From Sindora glabra (taxonomy: Eukaryota; Streptophyta; Magnoliopsida; Fabales; Fabaceae), in assembly GCA_020226215.1 (NCBI GenBank), contig CM035227.1, forward strand, positions 4,643,343 through 4,707,342: 64,000 bases of DNA, in the 5' to 3' direction. Positions 24,336 to 38,037 of the stretch are shown here, piece after piece. Numbering within the stretch: the stretch's first letter is position 1; every line of letters starts with the position of its first letter. The notes beneath the pieces were generated by a model, which was not told where the DNA came from, did not search any database, and saw only the letters and a list, made by a program, of their open reading frames with translations. The translations under genes and the position numbers were made by a program.

Positions 24336-26248
24336 ATTATTGCTGTATCTTTGTGATGCATTTTGATTCTTGAATCTACATTCTTCTTTGAAATTTTTTA
24401 TTATATTTATATTTTTATGTCTTTTAAAATGATTGAAAATCATTAATGAAAATATTTTATTTTTTATTTTATAAAGATTTTCTAAGATATTAAAGTCCAA
24501 TTCTAAGTTGTTTTCCTTTTTTAATCCTATTTTCTTTTTTAAGAGACTCTTATTACTTTAAAATTCAAACATCATTCATTTCGCATCAAATCATGAAGAA
24601 ACTGTAAGAGGGTCACATTCCATAATAAAAATTAGTTAATTTTATATATTTTAATTAATAGATAATAATGCATATATTCAAAGTTTATTATCTATAAATT
24701 CAGACACTATATCACTTAAAATAAATACGATAAATTAAATTTCATCACTTTTATCTAGTCGATAACATTATCTCGACTTTTCTACCGAGGTCTGGGTCAA
24801 AAATTATTTGAAAGAGATATTTTCTTCCCAACCAAAGTTGCATCCAAAACAACTCAACAGTTGCATTAAATATTGTGTGCGAGATTCAATTCAAGAGTGG
24901 ATTCAAATAATGTTTGTGAGAGCATTAAATGTATTTTTGAATGCTTTGCCTTTTCACAGTATCCAACATTCAATGTTAAGATGCTACCTACGGAATTCTA
25001 ATAATTTAACTGTTTTTATTATTTTATTATATGATATATATAATACATTATATATAAGAAGAAAGATATATTAAATAAAAAATGTTCTTCTATAAAAATA
25101 AAAAAATAATTATAATTATCAAATTTTATATTAATAATTATGATTAAAATGCAATTAAAAATTATATAATTATTTTAAAATATCATATAATTACTTAAAA
25201 AGAATTATATAATTTTATATTTTAATTCTAATATTTTGATAATTAATCTGATGATCACATTTCAAATTATTAATAATGTAATGCAAAATTATTAAAAAAA
25301 TACTTGATAAATTATCCTTATCTTACACTACCTTTCATCAGAAAAAGAAAATGAAAATAACATTACCCTCATAACTATTGCATGATTTTAGTTCGAATAT
25401 AATCCAAAGAAAAATATTCTTTCGAGTAGGCAGTGAAAAGTATGCATGGCAGCTACAACTAAATCCATTGTAATGACGAGTCCATGGAATGGCCTCACAT
25501 AATTTAATGGGAAGCTCAAACGCCCGACTGTTTTCATAATCTAATTACTAGTTTTTTAAAATATAAATTTCAAATAAAAACTATTCAAAAGTGAAACATT
25601 CGAATCTTAGTTTCAGAGCCCTGCAAGTTAACAATGCTTTAATTGTGGGCACGACCGTCGGATCACCTTTTACCTTTAGTAAAGATAGTTGACCCAACTT
25701 TTCCACCTCCAATTATTATTATTTTTGGTCTACATTCAATTCAAATATTTTTCAAAAGTTAGGATAGAATCCTTACCCACGATTTCTCCAAACAAACTTT
25801 CTATTTTTAATAAAAAGGGAAAAAGCAGCTCGTCTTCTGAATCTTTCTCATTCTAGCTCAGACACAAACGCAATTTACAGGGAAAAACTGGAAACAACGT
25901 GAAATTTCCTGCAAAGAGAAAAGAAAAAAGAACAAGGAAAAAAAAACTCCGTCGAGAATAGAATTTCATGATTCAATCGGAAACTAACTTTAACTTCAGG
26001 GAAGAAAGTCATCATTTTGAAACAAGATTCACAAGAAAACAGGACTCTGAATTTTTATTTTTTTTTCATGTTTTTCCACAATTACTTTCTTAAAATACAT
26101 GTGCAGCATTCCACATCAAAATCAAAATTACTTATATAGTGGAAAAGTAGAGTAATAGTAAGGAAATCATATTCTAAGAGTAGCAGATTTGATACACGAG
26201 AGTTAGAAATTTACCGTTGACAAGGATAGGTAAACTGCACCGGCCCTT
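24336..26248. other. AT-rich non-coding sequence downstream of the calmodulin-like gene
   Basis: No credible coding region. The part nearest 26248 is the expected 3' untranslated and downstream region of the minus-strand EF-hand gene; there is no landmark that fixes the transcript end. Confidence 0.5.
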
Positions 26249-26677
26249 CTACGACGGGACGTTGCCATTCATAAGATTGTTAGTCATCATCTTCTTGAAC
26301 TCCTCGAAGTTGACGTGGCCATCGCCATCCGAGTCAACAGATTTAATCATGTTTTGGCAATCATCCACGGAGCAGTTCAATCCCAAGCGATTCAACACCA
26401 TGTGTAGCTCGGTGTCCGAGATGAGGCCATTCTTGTCCTGATCATAGAGGTTGGAAGCGTCGTGGAGTTCAGAGTCGCCACCGTCTGCAGCGTCGGAGCA
26501 GCAAAACTCCGAGAACTCTGAGAGGTTAATGAAGCCGTCATGGTCGGTGACGCGGCGAGGCTTCTGAGGAGGAACACCGGATCCGATGGTTCGGAGAACA
26601 TCGTCGAGTTCGTTGATGCAGATCTTGCCGTCGCCGTTGGCGTCGAATTGGTCGAAGACTCTCTTGAGTTCCTCCAT
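26249..26677 (-). CDS. Calmodulin-like protein, four EF-hands, second hand damaged
   Basis: Intronless frame of 142 codons, close to Arabidopsis CML25/CML26 in its second half (LYDQDKNGLIS, VLNRLGLNCSVDDC, VNFEEFKKMM). Such proteins bind calcium and relay the signal to target proteins, usually in the cytosol. EF-hand 1 loop is residues 12-23 (DANGDGKI), hand 3 is 79-90 (DQDKNGLI) and hand 4 is 115-126 (DSDGDGHV). The second loop, 43-54, begins with Val instead of Asp (VTDHDGFINLSE), and its entering helix is shorter than in relatives. This suggests a small in-frame loss of about five residues, so hand 2 probably binds calcium poorly or not at all. The start at 26677 fits the usual position just before hand 1; an upstream ATG at 26732 is in another frame. 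A TATA box lies about 150 bp upstream. The gene may still be functional with three hands. Confidence 0.85.
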   Translation of the reverse strand: MEELKRVFDQFDANGDGKICINELDDVLRTIGSGVPPQKPRRVTDHDGFINLSEFSEFCCSDAADGGDSELHDASNLYDQDKNGLISDTELHMVLNRLGLNCSVDDCQNMIKSVDSDGDGHVNFEEFKKMMTNNLMNGNVPS

Positions 26678-26822
26678 GGCCTTGGTGGTATGCTGTAGGT
26701 TTGGCGTTTGAGTTGGTTCCCATTGGATTCGTCGCCATTGTTGAACTGCGCTGTAAATATTCGAGGAGGCGCGAGAGAAACAAAGCTTTGGTAGGAAACT
26801 CCCATAAACAGAGTCTCGGAGG

Positions 26823-26829
26823 TTTTATA
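26823..26829 (-). promoter_or_regulatory. TATA box of the calmodulin-like gene
   Basis: On the minus strand the sequence reads TATAAAA in the context TTTATAAAACC, 146 bp before the ATG. This leaves room for a 5' leader of about 110-120 bases. Confidence 0.5.
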
Positions 26830-26877
26830 AACATATTTTGTCAAAATGGGCCAACTCATCGCACAAAAATTGTATAT

Positions 26878-28437
26878 TGGGTGATTCTCATAAAATTACT
26901 TTATCAAAGAATTCTACCGCGCTCATTTTAGTCGCCGGTCGATATTTATCAAGCGGCCCAAGCGAAATTTACAATCTATTTTTATTTTATTATTAGAATT
27001 ACTAATATCAAGTTATTAGTTATTTATTGTTAGTTTTATATTATTAATTAATTAAAATATTATTATTATAACTATAAATAATAAAAAAATAGAACAAAAT
27101 TTTTAATACAAAAAACTCTGATTTATAGAGGTAAAAATTATGTAATCTAATCTTGAAAGATTTTCGTTATTAAATAAAATGAATACAAATATTTTATTAA
27201 TTAAATTTATAATATAAAAATATATCATTATTTTTAATTATCTCTTTCAATGAATAATATCAATCTTCTTTTAAGTTATCTTGTTATCTATCATTCACAT
27301 CAAATTAGTCCTTTAAACAAGTAATCATTTTTAATCTCTTATGACTCATAAATAAATTTTTATCATTTAAAATTTGCTTGTTAAGAGAAAAAATGCATTT
27401 TTTAATGTAATTGATGATATAAGAATTGGTATACTAAAAAAAAGTATAAAATATTACATCCTTTGCACTTTTTGCCATTCTAAAATGACAAAAATTGATG
27501 TATTAACTACAATATGTTTAGAATTTAACTCATTGTTGAATTTTTAGTTGAGAGAGTATCATTCGTTGCACTTAAGAAATTATCATCTCCTTCATTATAT
27601 GAGATACTTATTTTTAAAGAAGACAAGGAATTCATGCATAAATGTAAAGAACTACACTTATTGTTGTATATTTAAAATATCTCTTACAATAACCATTTAC
27701 ATTATGCATAAAAGATGCTATATTAAATTCATATTACATATTTTTATGAACTTTATTAGCATCTTTTTCACTCCTTTTTATTTAACTTTAAGATCTATAA
27801 TTGTAGATATAATATATAAACAATGAATATTTCTAAAATATTTATTTTATTTTAGTAAACATTTATTATAATAATAATTTCAAAATCTTTAGTACTTCCA
27901 AATTTTAAAAATGTAGAACTACAATTAAGTAAAACACCAAATATTGAATAAAATGTAGAATAATAAGAACTAAATAAAAGATTAGTTGATTTATAAAATA
28001 TCTGTAAAAATTGTAAATAAATTTGTACCCTTTCTATCTGGCATTATTAGGATAATAATAAACTTGAAATTTTATTAAACAAAAAGTACTCATGATATTT
28101 TTATACTCTAAGCAAAATTATAACATTGTAAAAGTAAATTTACATCATGGACAAATATCTTTTAGCAACATCTTAAGTTTCTTAAATATTTACATACATA
28201 ATTGCTTTCAATAATATTTTCTAACAAGTGATGATTTGATGTATAAAATTATATTTCTAAAATTTTGTATATGTATAGAAATACTTGGATAACCAAATTT
28301 AAAATATGGCATATATATCTAAGATGAAAAAATCGAGCATCAAGGATATGATAAAAATATGTAATTAAAATTCTTATAGTGCTAATATTAGTAGATATAT
28401 TATCAAAAGTAACTAAAAATATTTTATTCAATATCAT
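26878..28437. other. AT-rich non-coding sequence
   Basis: No gene, RNA gene or mobile-element end could be supported here. Open frames are short and of biased composition. Confidence 0.5.
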
Positions 28438-29480
28438 TGTAATACTTACTAAAATTAAAATATTTAATACAAAAATAATTAATTAATTTTAAAAGTGATA
28501 TGGGTAAAATTTTGTATCAAATGGTTGTAAAATAAATTTGATGGAAATATTTTAAAGTTAAATGTGAGTTAAAATAAAAACATGAGTGAGTGGAATCCTT
28601 GGAAGCTTTTTTTCCATTTTATCCCTAGGACCTTCATCCAATTATTTTCCTCACCTTAACCCACCCTTTCTCCCATTTCTTTTATTTCTCTTTAAGAAGA
28701 TGTTCATCTCATCCACAAGCAGAAGACTTATCTTCCCCCATTTTCTCATCTCTTCTTCCACTCAATTTAAGCAAAATAAGTTAATACTTAATTTTTGAAA
28801 AACTTCCTTTTACTTGTTCTTCTTACAAGATTGATGAATTTCAATAAGATAAATATTAGGTTTTAGGTTAAAAGGAGATTATGTGTCCTAACTTAAATTA
28901 TTATTCCTTTTAATGATTAATGACTTAATGAAGCATTACTTCCACTATGAATTGCTTCTTCCAAAAGAAGTGAATGACCTTTCCAAAATTTCCAACTTTG
29001 ATGTTCCCTATTTTAGTATTATTATACTTAGGGTTTACTTATGATTGTTAAAAATGGATCTTTAATTAGAATGTGTTAAACAATAGGATTTATGGAGGAT
29101 TTAGAAGGTTTAATATTGTAAATGTGATATTTGATGGTTTAATGGTGTCAAGTTGCATAATGGATTTATGTTGATTTAGTATTAGATGAACACTGTTTAT
29201 TATAAACAAATCTACAAAATTTCTTAAGATAATCAATTACCCTTAATAGAATTGAAGTCTAGGCTTAAGTAATTAACTATCTCCAAATAAAATCGAATTT
29301 TAGATATAAATAATCAATTATCCCTAACTAGAGTTAAATCTAGGTTAGCATAATCAATTACCCTAAGTGGAATCAAACTCTAGGCCTAGATAATTGATTA
29401 CCCTCACATAGAATTGAAACTAAAATTAAGATAATCAATTACCTATAAGATGAACTGATTCCATGAATTGTTGGTAATGA
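28438..29480. mobile_element. Possible truncated LTR related to the three long solo LTRs
   Basis: From TGTAATACTT at 28438 the layout mirrors the left half of solo LTRs 1 and 3: a pyrimidine-rich block (about 28600-28760), a short leader, then quasi-repeats of 40-60 bp built on TAATCAATTACCCT (29220-29450). No matching right end or target duplication was found. It may be an LTR fragment cut by later insertions. Confidence 0.4.
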
Positions 29481-30328
29481 TTGAAGGGGCCAATATATTA
29501 TAAATTAAACTTTGTACTTAATAGCTATTTGTTTAAAATTTAACTTAGTTGGATTTCATTATTTTGGAATAGTTCTTGCAAGCCTATATCTAGTTTTATG
29601 AAGGATTTTTGGGCCATCACTCATCAATCACTAAAAGTTTAAAATGGTTTACATAAATTGATTTCTCTCATGACCAAAATGAATTTTTATTTTTATTTCA
29701 TTTCAAAAATACCAAATTTTTTTCATTAATAAATAATTCTATTGGCTATCCTTTTAAATTTAAAATCCAATGGCCTATTTTAAATGAACAATAAATCTTA
29801 TTCATTGGATTTGACGTAAGAGGAAAATTCAAAAAAATAAGAATGAAGTTTAAATTAAGATTTTTCATACATGTGCCTAAATGATAAAAAAATATTATTT
29901 CTTTTTCAAAAAGGTACATTTGATTAATTAAGGAAACACAAATAACTAATCATAACTTTTTAACTAATGGGCAAATTAAAATTTAAAAATCTAACTAGAT
30001 AGTAAGTAAGTTGGTATTTGAAGTAAAAATTTGTTTTGAAATTGCCAAGTATCCAAATTTGGTGCAATCTAACTCAAACTTGGTTTTTTAGCATGTGTAC
30101 AATTAAAGGAATCTTGTTAGACAAGTCACCTTCACCAAGATTTTCTTATAAATATACTTTTTTCTTTTGAAAGAAGAGACACTAAGCAATTTGAACTACA
30201 ACTTGCAATTACATTCTTTTGTTTCTCTCACTAGTCAAAGCTCTTATCATATTTTCTCTTGAGTCCTCTTGGAGTGTTTTAGAGCGAGTACTTATAAAAT
30301 TTCTTTGTAAGATTATGAGAAAAAGAAT
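29481..30328. other. Non-coding sequence, possibly the left part of another LTR
   Basis: No coding potential. The stretch TATAAATATAC (about 30150) followed by an AACTACAACTTGCAATTACA leader and the repeat array at 30329 look like the promoter and R-U5 part of a retrotransposon LTR. The limits are not defined. Confidence 0.35.
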
Positions 30329-33270
30329 TCCTTCACAAACTTGTTGAAATCCTAGTATGGATTATGAGAACTTGTGAAGTTAGATGGCATTTAAAATCCT
30401 AGTAGAGATTGATTAGATCTTGTAAAGTTAGGTATTTGATGGAAATCCTAATAAATTGTAATACCCCTAAGTGGTATATTAGAAGTAACATCTTAGAATA
30501 CCAAAATTTAGTAATATTCTATAGTTAAACATGCTCAGTTGGAATGGATGAGAAAATCTAAATATAGATTAAGAATGTATTCAATTAATTAGGAAAATTT
30601 TAGTAGAGCCGACAAAAATTTTGGAACCTGAATAAGCTAAAATTCAGCGAAATAGACTCGAAAATGCAATAGTTTGATTTGGTTCTTCAAATTTCCTTTT
30701 TTGACCAATTAAATTAAGTTTCTAAAGGCCCAAAATGATTTAAAAAGGTACCCAAAAACGTGTAGTCCAATTAGCCCAAGAAAAGCCCAAAGGAATATGG
30801 GAAAAAGTGAAATTATGAGGAGATTTGGGGCTAAAGTGCAATCTTTCTTAAAAAGGCTTTAACTTGTCTTATTTTTATTGGTTGAATTAGATATTTTTAG
30901 GCTAAAACCACCAGCTTTTCATGTGAGTCCTTGCAACAAATATCAAGGATTTTTTTTGTAAAATATCGAAGATATTTCTTAGAAATTGCAAAAAGGTCTT
31001 TTTCTCTAAATAAATCTAGACTCTTCAGTATTTCATCCTCTATAAGCCTTGCACAAAATCCTTCACCTCCATTGTAGCACATACCAAGCTTTAAAGCCAA
31101 TTCCAAGAGTAAAGAATAAGAGGATTGGACTAAAATCTTGCAAGGAAATCAAGTTACCTTCACCTTCTTCCTAGAATCCTAATGAAAGTCCTCCAAAATT
31201 TTAAGGCATCATTCCCCTTGCTGTAAATCAGAACCTTAAGGCTTTGAAAAGGTGCTTGAAAGGTTAAAGAACACAAATTTGAAGATGAGTGGCAATTCAC
31301 TTGTTTCCCCTATGAATTTTATTCCAATAAAATGTAAGATTAGGTGATTAAATTGTTAATTTATAGATTGTTTGTGTGTGGCCGTGTGTGGCCACGTATG
31401 AAGGCATGGTTCAGGAATTTTATGGTTAAATATGGGTTTTGATATTATTAAAGTGTAAGTAAGTTAAGAAAAGAATTAATAATGAAATTGAGTGGCCTTA
31501 GAATAAGCCTTCATGCAAAAATTGTTACATTGGTGTATATTAATAACTTTTTGAAAATCTAGGAATTTTAGAACGAGATACTTAATTTGGTGAGATTCAT
31601 AGGAGTCTTTAAAAATTTAATTCCAGCCATTTTAGGGTTCCAAACGATATTAGGAATCATGTATAGTTTATTGGGAATTTTTGGAAATTTTTATAAATAT
31701 GAAATAAGGTCCTTTATATGTATAGGTCCAGTTCAGTTAAGACAGAACACTGATAGTTTTTGCTTTTGTAATTGAATTATTTTATACTCTTATTGATGAT
31801 GAAAAATCTTGTAAAAATTACTGTAAACACTTCCATATGTTAACTAAATTTTGGCAAAGTTTCATGGCAATTGAAGTTCATTTGCCTTATCAAATAAATC
31901 CATTAATTTTAGAACTCCAGTACTACCAGAAATTGAAACTATTTTGGAAATGCATGATTCATGAATTTTCTAGGTAGATTCTCTTGATTAATTATGAAAA
32001 TTAAGGACTCAGATTTGTCAATTTACATGCTATGAACATTATATAATTATTTGAAAAATTTTAGAGATGTTTTAAAAGTCATAAAAGGTCCCTTGTTGTA
32101 ATACACCCTCTGTTGCTATGTTTTGAAATTTACATGTGAACAGTATTATTGGTTAAATATTTGTGAAATAAACTAAATATTTGATGCTTAAAAATACATC
32201 ATGATGATATTAGAATATGATTGGAGCAATATGATGAATTATTATAATTATTTAAATATTCTTAAAGGGTATAGAGTATAGTGATAGATTAAATTAAATT
32301 GTGAAATATTAAATGTATCAATATTGTGATACATTATAAGAATATACAATGATTGACACTATTTAATGTTAAACTTGAAATCTATACTTCTTTCATTAAT
32401 AAATGGAAATAGGTTAGGATGCTAATGGCTAATTGGTATTGACCATACCTTTATTTATACCAGATTGACATGATTTTACCTTAATTGGCACGAAAGCCTA
32501 TAAAGGCTCATTTGTGTTACTTGATATGTATGGGGGAGATTAGCTTATGGTCTGTAGCATCCTTCTATATGAAGGAGAAGAGTAATAAAAGTTGGAGGAA
32601 AAGGTTAGAGGTGAGTGGGATAAGGTTGGATCGAGAGGAACAAGGAGGAACCCTATACCATACTAGCCATTTACAATAATAGAATAACATATGTAAGATA
32701 GCTTAAACTTTAAGTTAGAATTAGATCTTAAAAATTCTTAAGGAATACAAGATGAGTGCTTACTTACAGAGTATTCTTATACTCACTCTTTTATGGGAAT
32801 TTCTTTTGCAGATAAGGATCATGGAGCTCCCAATAGTGATTGATGTGCACTACTTTGGATGAAGACCTCCATGGGTGGAAGAAGTTAATGTACATATAAA
32901 ATTAGTCTAAGAGTTTATTATGGCTGTAAAACTAAAGTAGCTTATATATACATATATGAAAATTTCTCATGTAAAACTTTATACTATTTTTGTATAAATG
33001 AGTTTGTAAAAGGTTTTCATTGCATGTGCAATGCTTTATTATTTGGTTATATTTACTTATTGATTTTAAAAAGGCATATGCAATCTCAATAAGGTGTAGA
33101 AGTAGAAATCAGGCTTGTAAGGATATTTGATTAGTTGGATGCCAATTAGGTATCTTTACACCAATCACAATACCTAGAAATGGGTTGTGACATAAATATT
33201 CAGTAAATCTTATAAAGTTAGGTATTGTAATTTTGATCAAAATTAGTAAATATTTTAAGTAATATTTGGT
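30329..33270. repeat. Tandem repeat of about 50 bp split by solo LTR 2
   Basis: Copies begin at about 30335 (ACTTGTTGAAATCCTAG), 30370 (ACTTGTGAAGTTAGATGG), 30418 (TCTTGTAAAGTTAGGTATT) and, beyond the solo LTR, 33209 (TCTTATAAAGTTAGGTATT). The third copy is the one interrupted: its left part ends at 30456 and its right part resumes at 33193. Only 30329-30456 and 33193-33270 belong to the array. Confidence 0.7.
30457..33192. mobile_element. Solo LTR 2, Ty3/gypsy-like, with target duplication TAAAT
   Basis: It begins TGTAATACCCC and ends GGGTTGTGACA. Flanks TAAAT at 30452-30456 and 33193-33197 are identical. Length is 2736 bp. As in LTR 1 there is an ACTCACTCTT phrase followed by a TTTTGCAG segment near the 3' side (32780-32815). 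No coding region adjoins it. Open frames inside are under 70 codons and match nothing known to me. Confidence 0.88.
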
Positions 33271-36200
33271 AACTTAAGAAGAAAATAATAAACCCAAAAG
33301 GCATTTTTTTAGACCATTAAACGTTTATAAAAATTCTTCATGTTCATTCTTTTTTCCTATTCTTTTAATCTTGTTATTTCAACGATTTTGTTTGTTCTTT
33401 GAAGAAAAGCATACATATGATTTTTACATTGATTTTCTTGAAGAAATTAATTTTTATAATTGAAAAGAAATACCTTTAAGATATTTAAATCTCTATTAAA
33501 TCATTTTATATCGATGACACAACATATTCATCAAAATTTTAAGAAATTTTCTTTGCATTTACTCGATTTTGGATAATTTTCAATACAAAATGTTTACAGG
33601 AAATTATTTTTAAAGTTAATTTACCTTCTCTTGATCTATAAGTTCTATTAGTGATAACGATTATTTAAAGGCTTCAAAATGAAAGTTTAATCCTTATAAA
33701 TGATCGACATAAGTTTGAAAAGTTAGGCCATCAAGGATTTAACTTAATTTGTGTGTTTGGTTGTGAAATTAACATGTGTTAGCTTGTAGATAGAATATTG
33801 CTTTTATACATAAGCAAATGTATTTATACTTAATATGTGGAATTTACTTAGTTCCAAATTGGCATGTTAGTTGAGGCATTAATTTATATATATTTTTATG
33901 TGGCTTAGTTGTTATAATTTGAAATTGGAGTGTTAATTGAGATACTTATGTATATTGTGATAATTACATAATGAATGAGTTTTGATGATGTTGATGATGA
34001 TAATATATATATTATAGTTTTATGCACAAATTTACATACCCATTTATGAGGAGATAAAGTTAATCTTAGAGAGATAAAGATGAACTTATGATGTGTATGA
34101 ATGAAAGAAGGCAAAAGGAGATTTAAATTTTATTGTTTGTTTATTTTTGTATAGATATGTGTATGTATAACCGCATTGAATGAATTCCATTGCAACAAGA
34201 TGATGAGATAATGGTTAATGATACCATAATAAAGTGTTGGTTTGTATATGCAAGCTAATATCACATAAAGAGGTAGAATAAATCCTTCCTTATTCTTTAA
34301 TTCCTTTCCACCATTGTGATTTGTGACTATAATTACTCTTATTAGCAAATTTGCTTAACGCTTTTAAGTAAATCTATAAGATCTAAATTAGGTACGGGTT
34401 CAAATTCATCAATTTCTTTTAGCTTGACAATCATCTATTAAGTTTTTTAAAATTTATTCTTTTTCCTTTCTTTAGTTTATTTTTCTATAAGGAACTTTCC
34501 TCTTAGGTATTCAACTATTATTGGATGGGTTAAAAGTGGACCCATTGAAGAATTTTGGCGTTCAAGTAAATTATGAAACAATTGGTTTAGATGTTTATGA
34601 ACACTAATTATTGCATAATTGAACATAGTTCTCCTATGCTTAAATTCAACCATGATTTGTTGAATAAATGTGCACAATTGCACATTAAATATTACATTGA
34701 TCATGTCTAGGTAAGGCTTATGACTAGTTGCCCTTTAATAACTTCCTGCATTGATTACATGTCCCATGATGACTTGTGTGGCAATCATTTATATTCATTA
34801 CAATTACAAATATTTATTCTATAAAAAGTAATAGTTGATGCATTATGTAATGGTAAAATTGGTTTCAAAAACAAATAATCCTTTTATTTAAAATAAAGTT
34901 ATTACCAATATAATAAGTAATTACATAAACATAACCCATTTAAGAGAGTGATACCTAAATATAGGATGCAAGTATAATTCTACCTTTGAATTTAAAATAA
35001 TGGCTAAAATCAATTTCTTTTCTTCAAAAATTTTATTCAATTCATAAACATTGATATTCTTACTTATACAATGCCATTAGGGATTAAAGTGTTATGGAAG
35101 TTTATTTAATTTTAGACAACTAGCTAAGCTAAAAGATATTTCAACTAGACAAGTTTATTTACACAATTCATATTTATAATTATCTTAACTAGATATATTA
35201 GAATTTTGGCTTGGAACATTTATAATATGTGTGTTTTTAGAAGAATAATAGTATCTCATTATACTAATACCACTATAACTATCTTAATTTTATGATGTTG
35301 GATAATATTTGCAAAATACTTTTTCTACACTATCTATTTTTTTAGATAAAAATGATTTCATATTTTAAAAATTTTCAATCTTCTTGCTAAATGGGATGAG
35401 CATGTTAAAATGTTTACATTTTTATAACTACAAGCACAATACCAAGAGGAAGAATGTTAAGGAGGAAGGGTAAAGGATGTAAATTTGTGTATGCTTAAAG
35501 TAGTATTTGTCAAATTTTTATTTGAAAATTGATAGCTATATTTTCTAAAAAAATTATTGAAATAGTTTTGCATATTATTAAAATCATTTAAATCTATTGT
35601 TAAAACTTATCAATAATATAAAAAATAAGATTACTAATATTAAAATTAACAAGAATAATAAATATTAAATTAATTAAAATATTATAAAAATTGAAACATA
35701 TAAAACTTAGTAAGAAATATAAAAATATGAATGGAGATTAGAGAGAGTCAAATAGTATCATCAATGTTTCCCTTTGGAATGAAAAATTCAACACTTTAGA
35801 ATTTTAAATGCAACCTCCAGCTCTAATTTTTCACACTTGTAGAAAAATATAAATGTAATAGAATTGTGAAAAATTGTGGGAGATTGAAAAGATAAAGAAT
35901 GAGAATTTATTGTGTAAATTTAGTTTGATTGGAATGAATATTTATGGTGGTATCAAAATAAAAAATTTCATATTAGTACAATTTGTTTCTCAACATCTAA
36001 GAGCCCGAGAGCAGCAAAGAAGGCAGCAGCGTATATGGATTATAGAACCGTTGCTCAACGACTAGAGGCCAAAAAGCAGCAAAGCGGCAGTAACATATAT
36101 GAATTTTTTTTATGGTATAGACGCAATGCAATGCAAGCACTTCCTGAACTATTAAGTCAGTAAACATAAAGCTAGCAACTATGTCACTATTATTTTTATT

Positions 36201-38037
36201 TTATTTATTTTTATAATTTATAATTTCTAATTTATTTAAATTGTAATACTAATGATTTATCACTTAAATTAACATATTATTTATTTAATTATAATAATCA
36301 TTTTATGTATATTTAGTTTGTATAAATTACTTTTTGAAACTATTGTTCCACTAATTTTAAATTTTTATGATAATATTTTTTACAAAATTTTATTTATTTA
36401 ATTTTTAATTAATTAATTAATCTTAATAAATTTATATAATATATATTGAAAATATTAAATATTTGAACTCATTAATTTTAACATTAAAATTTGTTTAATA
36501 TTATTTATATATATAATTTCAATATATTTTTATACATTAATATATTAAAATATTTATATATATATTAATATTTTAAAATTATAGTTTTAATATATGTTCA
36601 CGCACATTAATACATTAATTAATTTTTATTATTTATTATATATTATTAAGTTAATAGACTAACATAATAGTTCAACAAATATAACACTTATTAACTCTGA
36701 TCTCTTATCAAGTTAGACTGTTATTATTATCTTCCATATTATTTCTAATTTTGGACCAAACAAATTATATTAATCTCAAATCAATTTGGATAATGAATAG
36801 TTGCTCATACTTTCACTCCGCATAATTATATTACTATTGACAAATCAACGTAATTTATTTCATTTGTTATAAATATTCACAAAAAAAATTAAAATTTGGA
36901 TGAGTAATTTCAATTGAAGTGTAATTGACTTATGTATTGAAGATGAATATAAATATTTTTAATTATTAGATTTTTTATGTGAGATATGAAAAAAAAATTA
37001 TAAAAAGAAAGAATTTGATAAAAAAAATTGGCACAACCCAGTGAAATGAATGACCGCATTTCATTTCATAAATCAGTAATAGACACGTTTTAACAATCAT
37101 GCTTCTTTTGTATCTTTTCATATCAACTATATAGACAATGGTTAATCATCATCATTGGTTGTTATAAAAGCGAGTGTTACGACCTGCATTTTATGCATCT
37201 TCCCTTGTTATACCTAGCGTTTGAGATATTTGTGTTGTGAGTGTTACACCATATATTCAAACTTTTTCTTTTAAGGTAGATTGTAATTTCCTAAAAAAAT
37301 TAATCTAATTACACTTTTACTATCTTCCTATTTAAAAAAAAAATATTTTCGCCTTTTTTATTCTTCTGTTTTAAACTTTCATTTATGTTCTTTATCATAG
37401 AAAAGAAAAATAAAAGAAATGAATATATACAAAATGATGTAAATATAATTGAATAAAATTTTAAGTTCACAAGCGTTATCCAATACAAAATATATTTGCA
37501 TTCCTCAATATTTTGGCAACAGGGTTTTGCTACCACCATTATAGTATAACTTCAAGGAAAGGTATAATTGGAATGCATGGTGTCCGTTTTCTTTTTCTAC
37601 TGTCTTTAAACATGTATTGTTTAATGTTTAATATTCTTCAAGCTATTATACTCAAGTTAAAGTTTTTCTTGCCGGCAGATAATGTTGAAGAGAATGATCT
37701 TGCAAGCTACTTACTACATACAATTTTTACTCAGTAAAAAATTTCAGAATCATCGAATGCTGCTCGCCTTGCTTAACTGGTCCGCAGGTAACTTTTCAGC
37801 TGTATATAAAAATCATCAAACAAATTCTGTCTCACACTCTTTTATTCTAAGGTCACACTTTAGCATATATGGTTGATCAAGAGAAAACACAAAGGCAGGC
37901 CTTGTATAATTTTACATATTTTGAGAATACCACAACAAATTTCTGTTTATATTCAAAGGTTAATCTCTCGGGTTATCGTTCAAGAGCATAATTCAGGTCA
38001 AGGATCCTCCAAGCGTAATCACATGTTTACTTCATTG
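33271..38037. other. AT-rich intergenic sequence
   Basis: About 4.7 kb with no supported gene. A small GC-richer island near 36000-36080 (RAREQQRRQQ in one frame) could be a scrap of coding sequence but is too short to name. Around 37510-37800 there are splice-like signals and short open frames on the plus strand that match nothing I know. The last few hundred bases are the 3' flank of the PPR gene. Confidence 0.45.
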
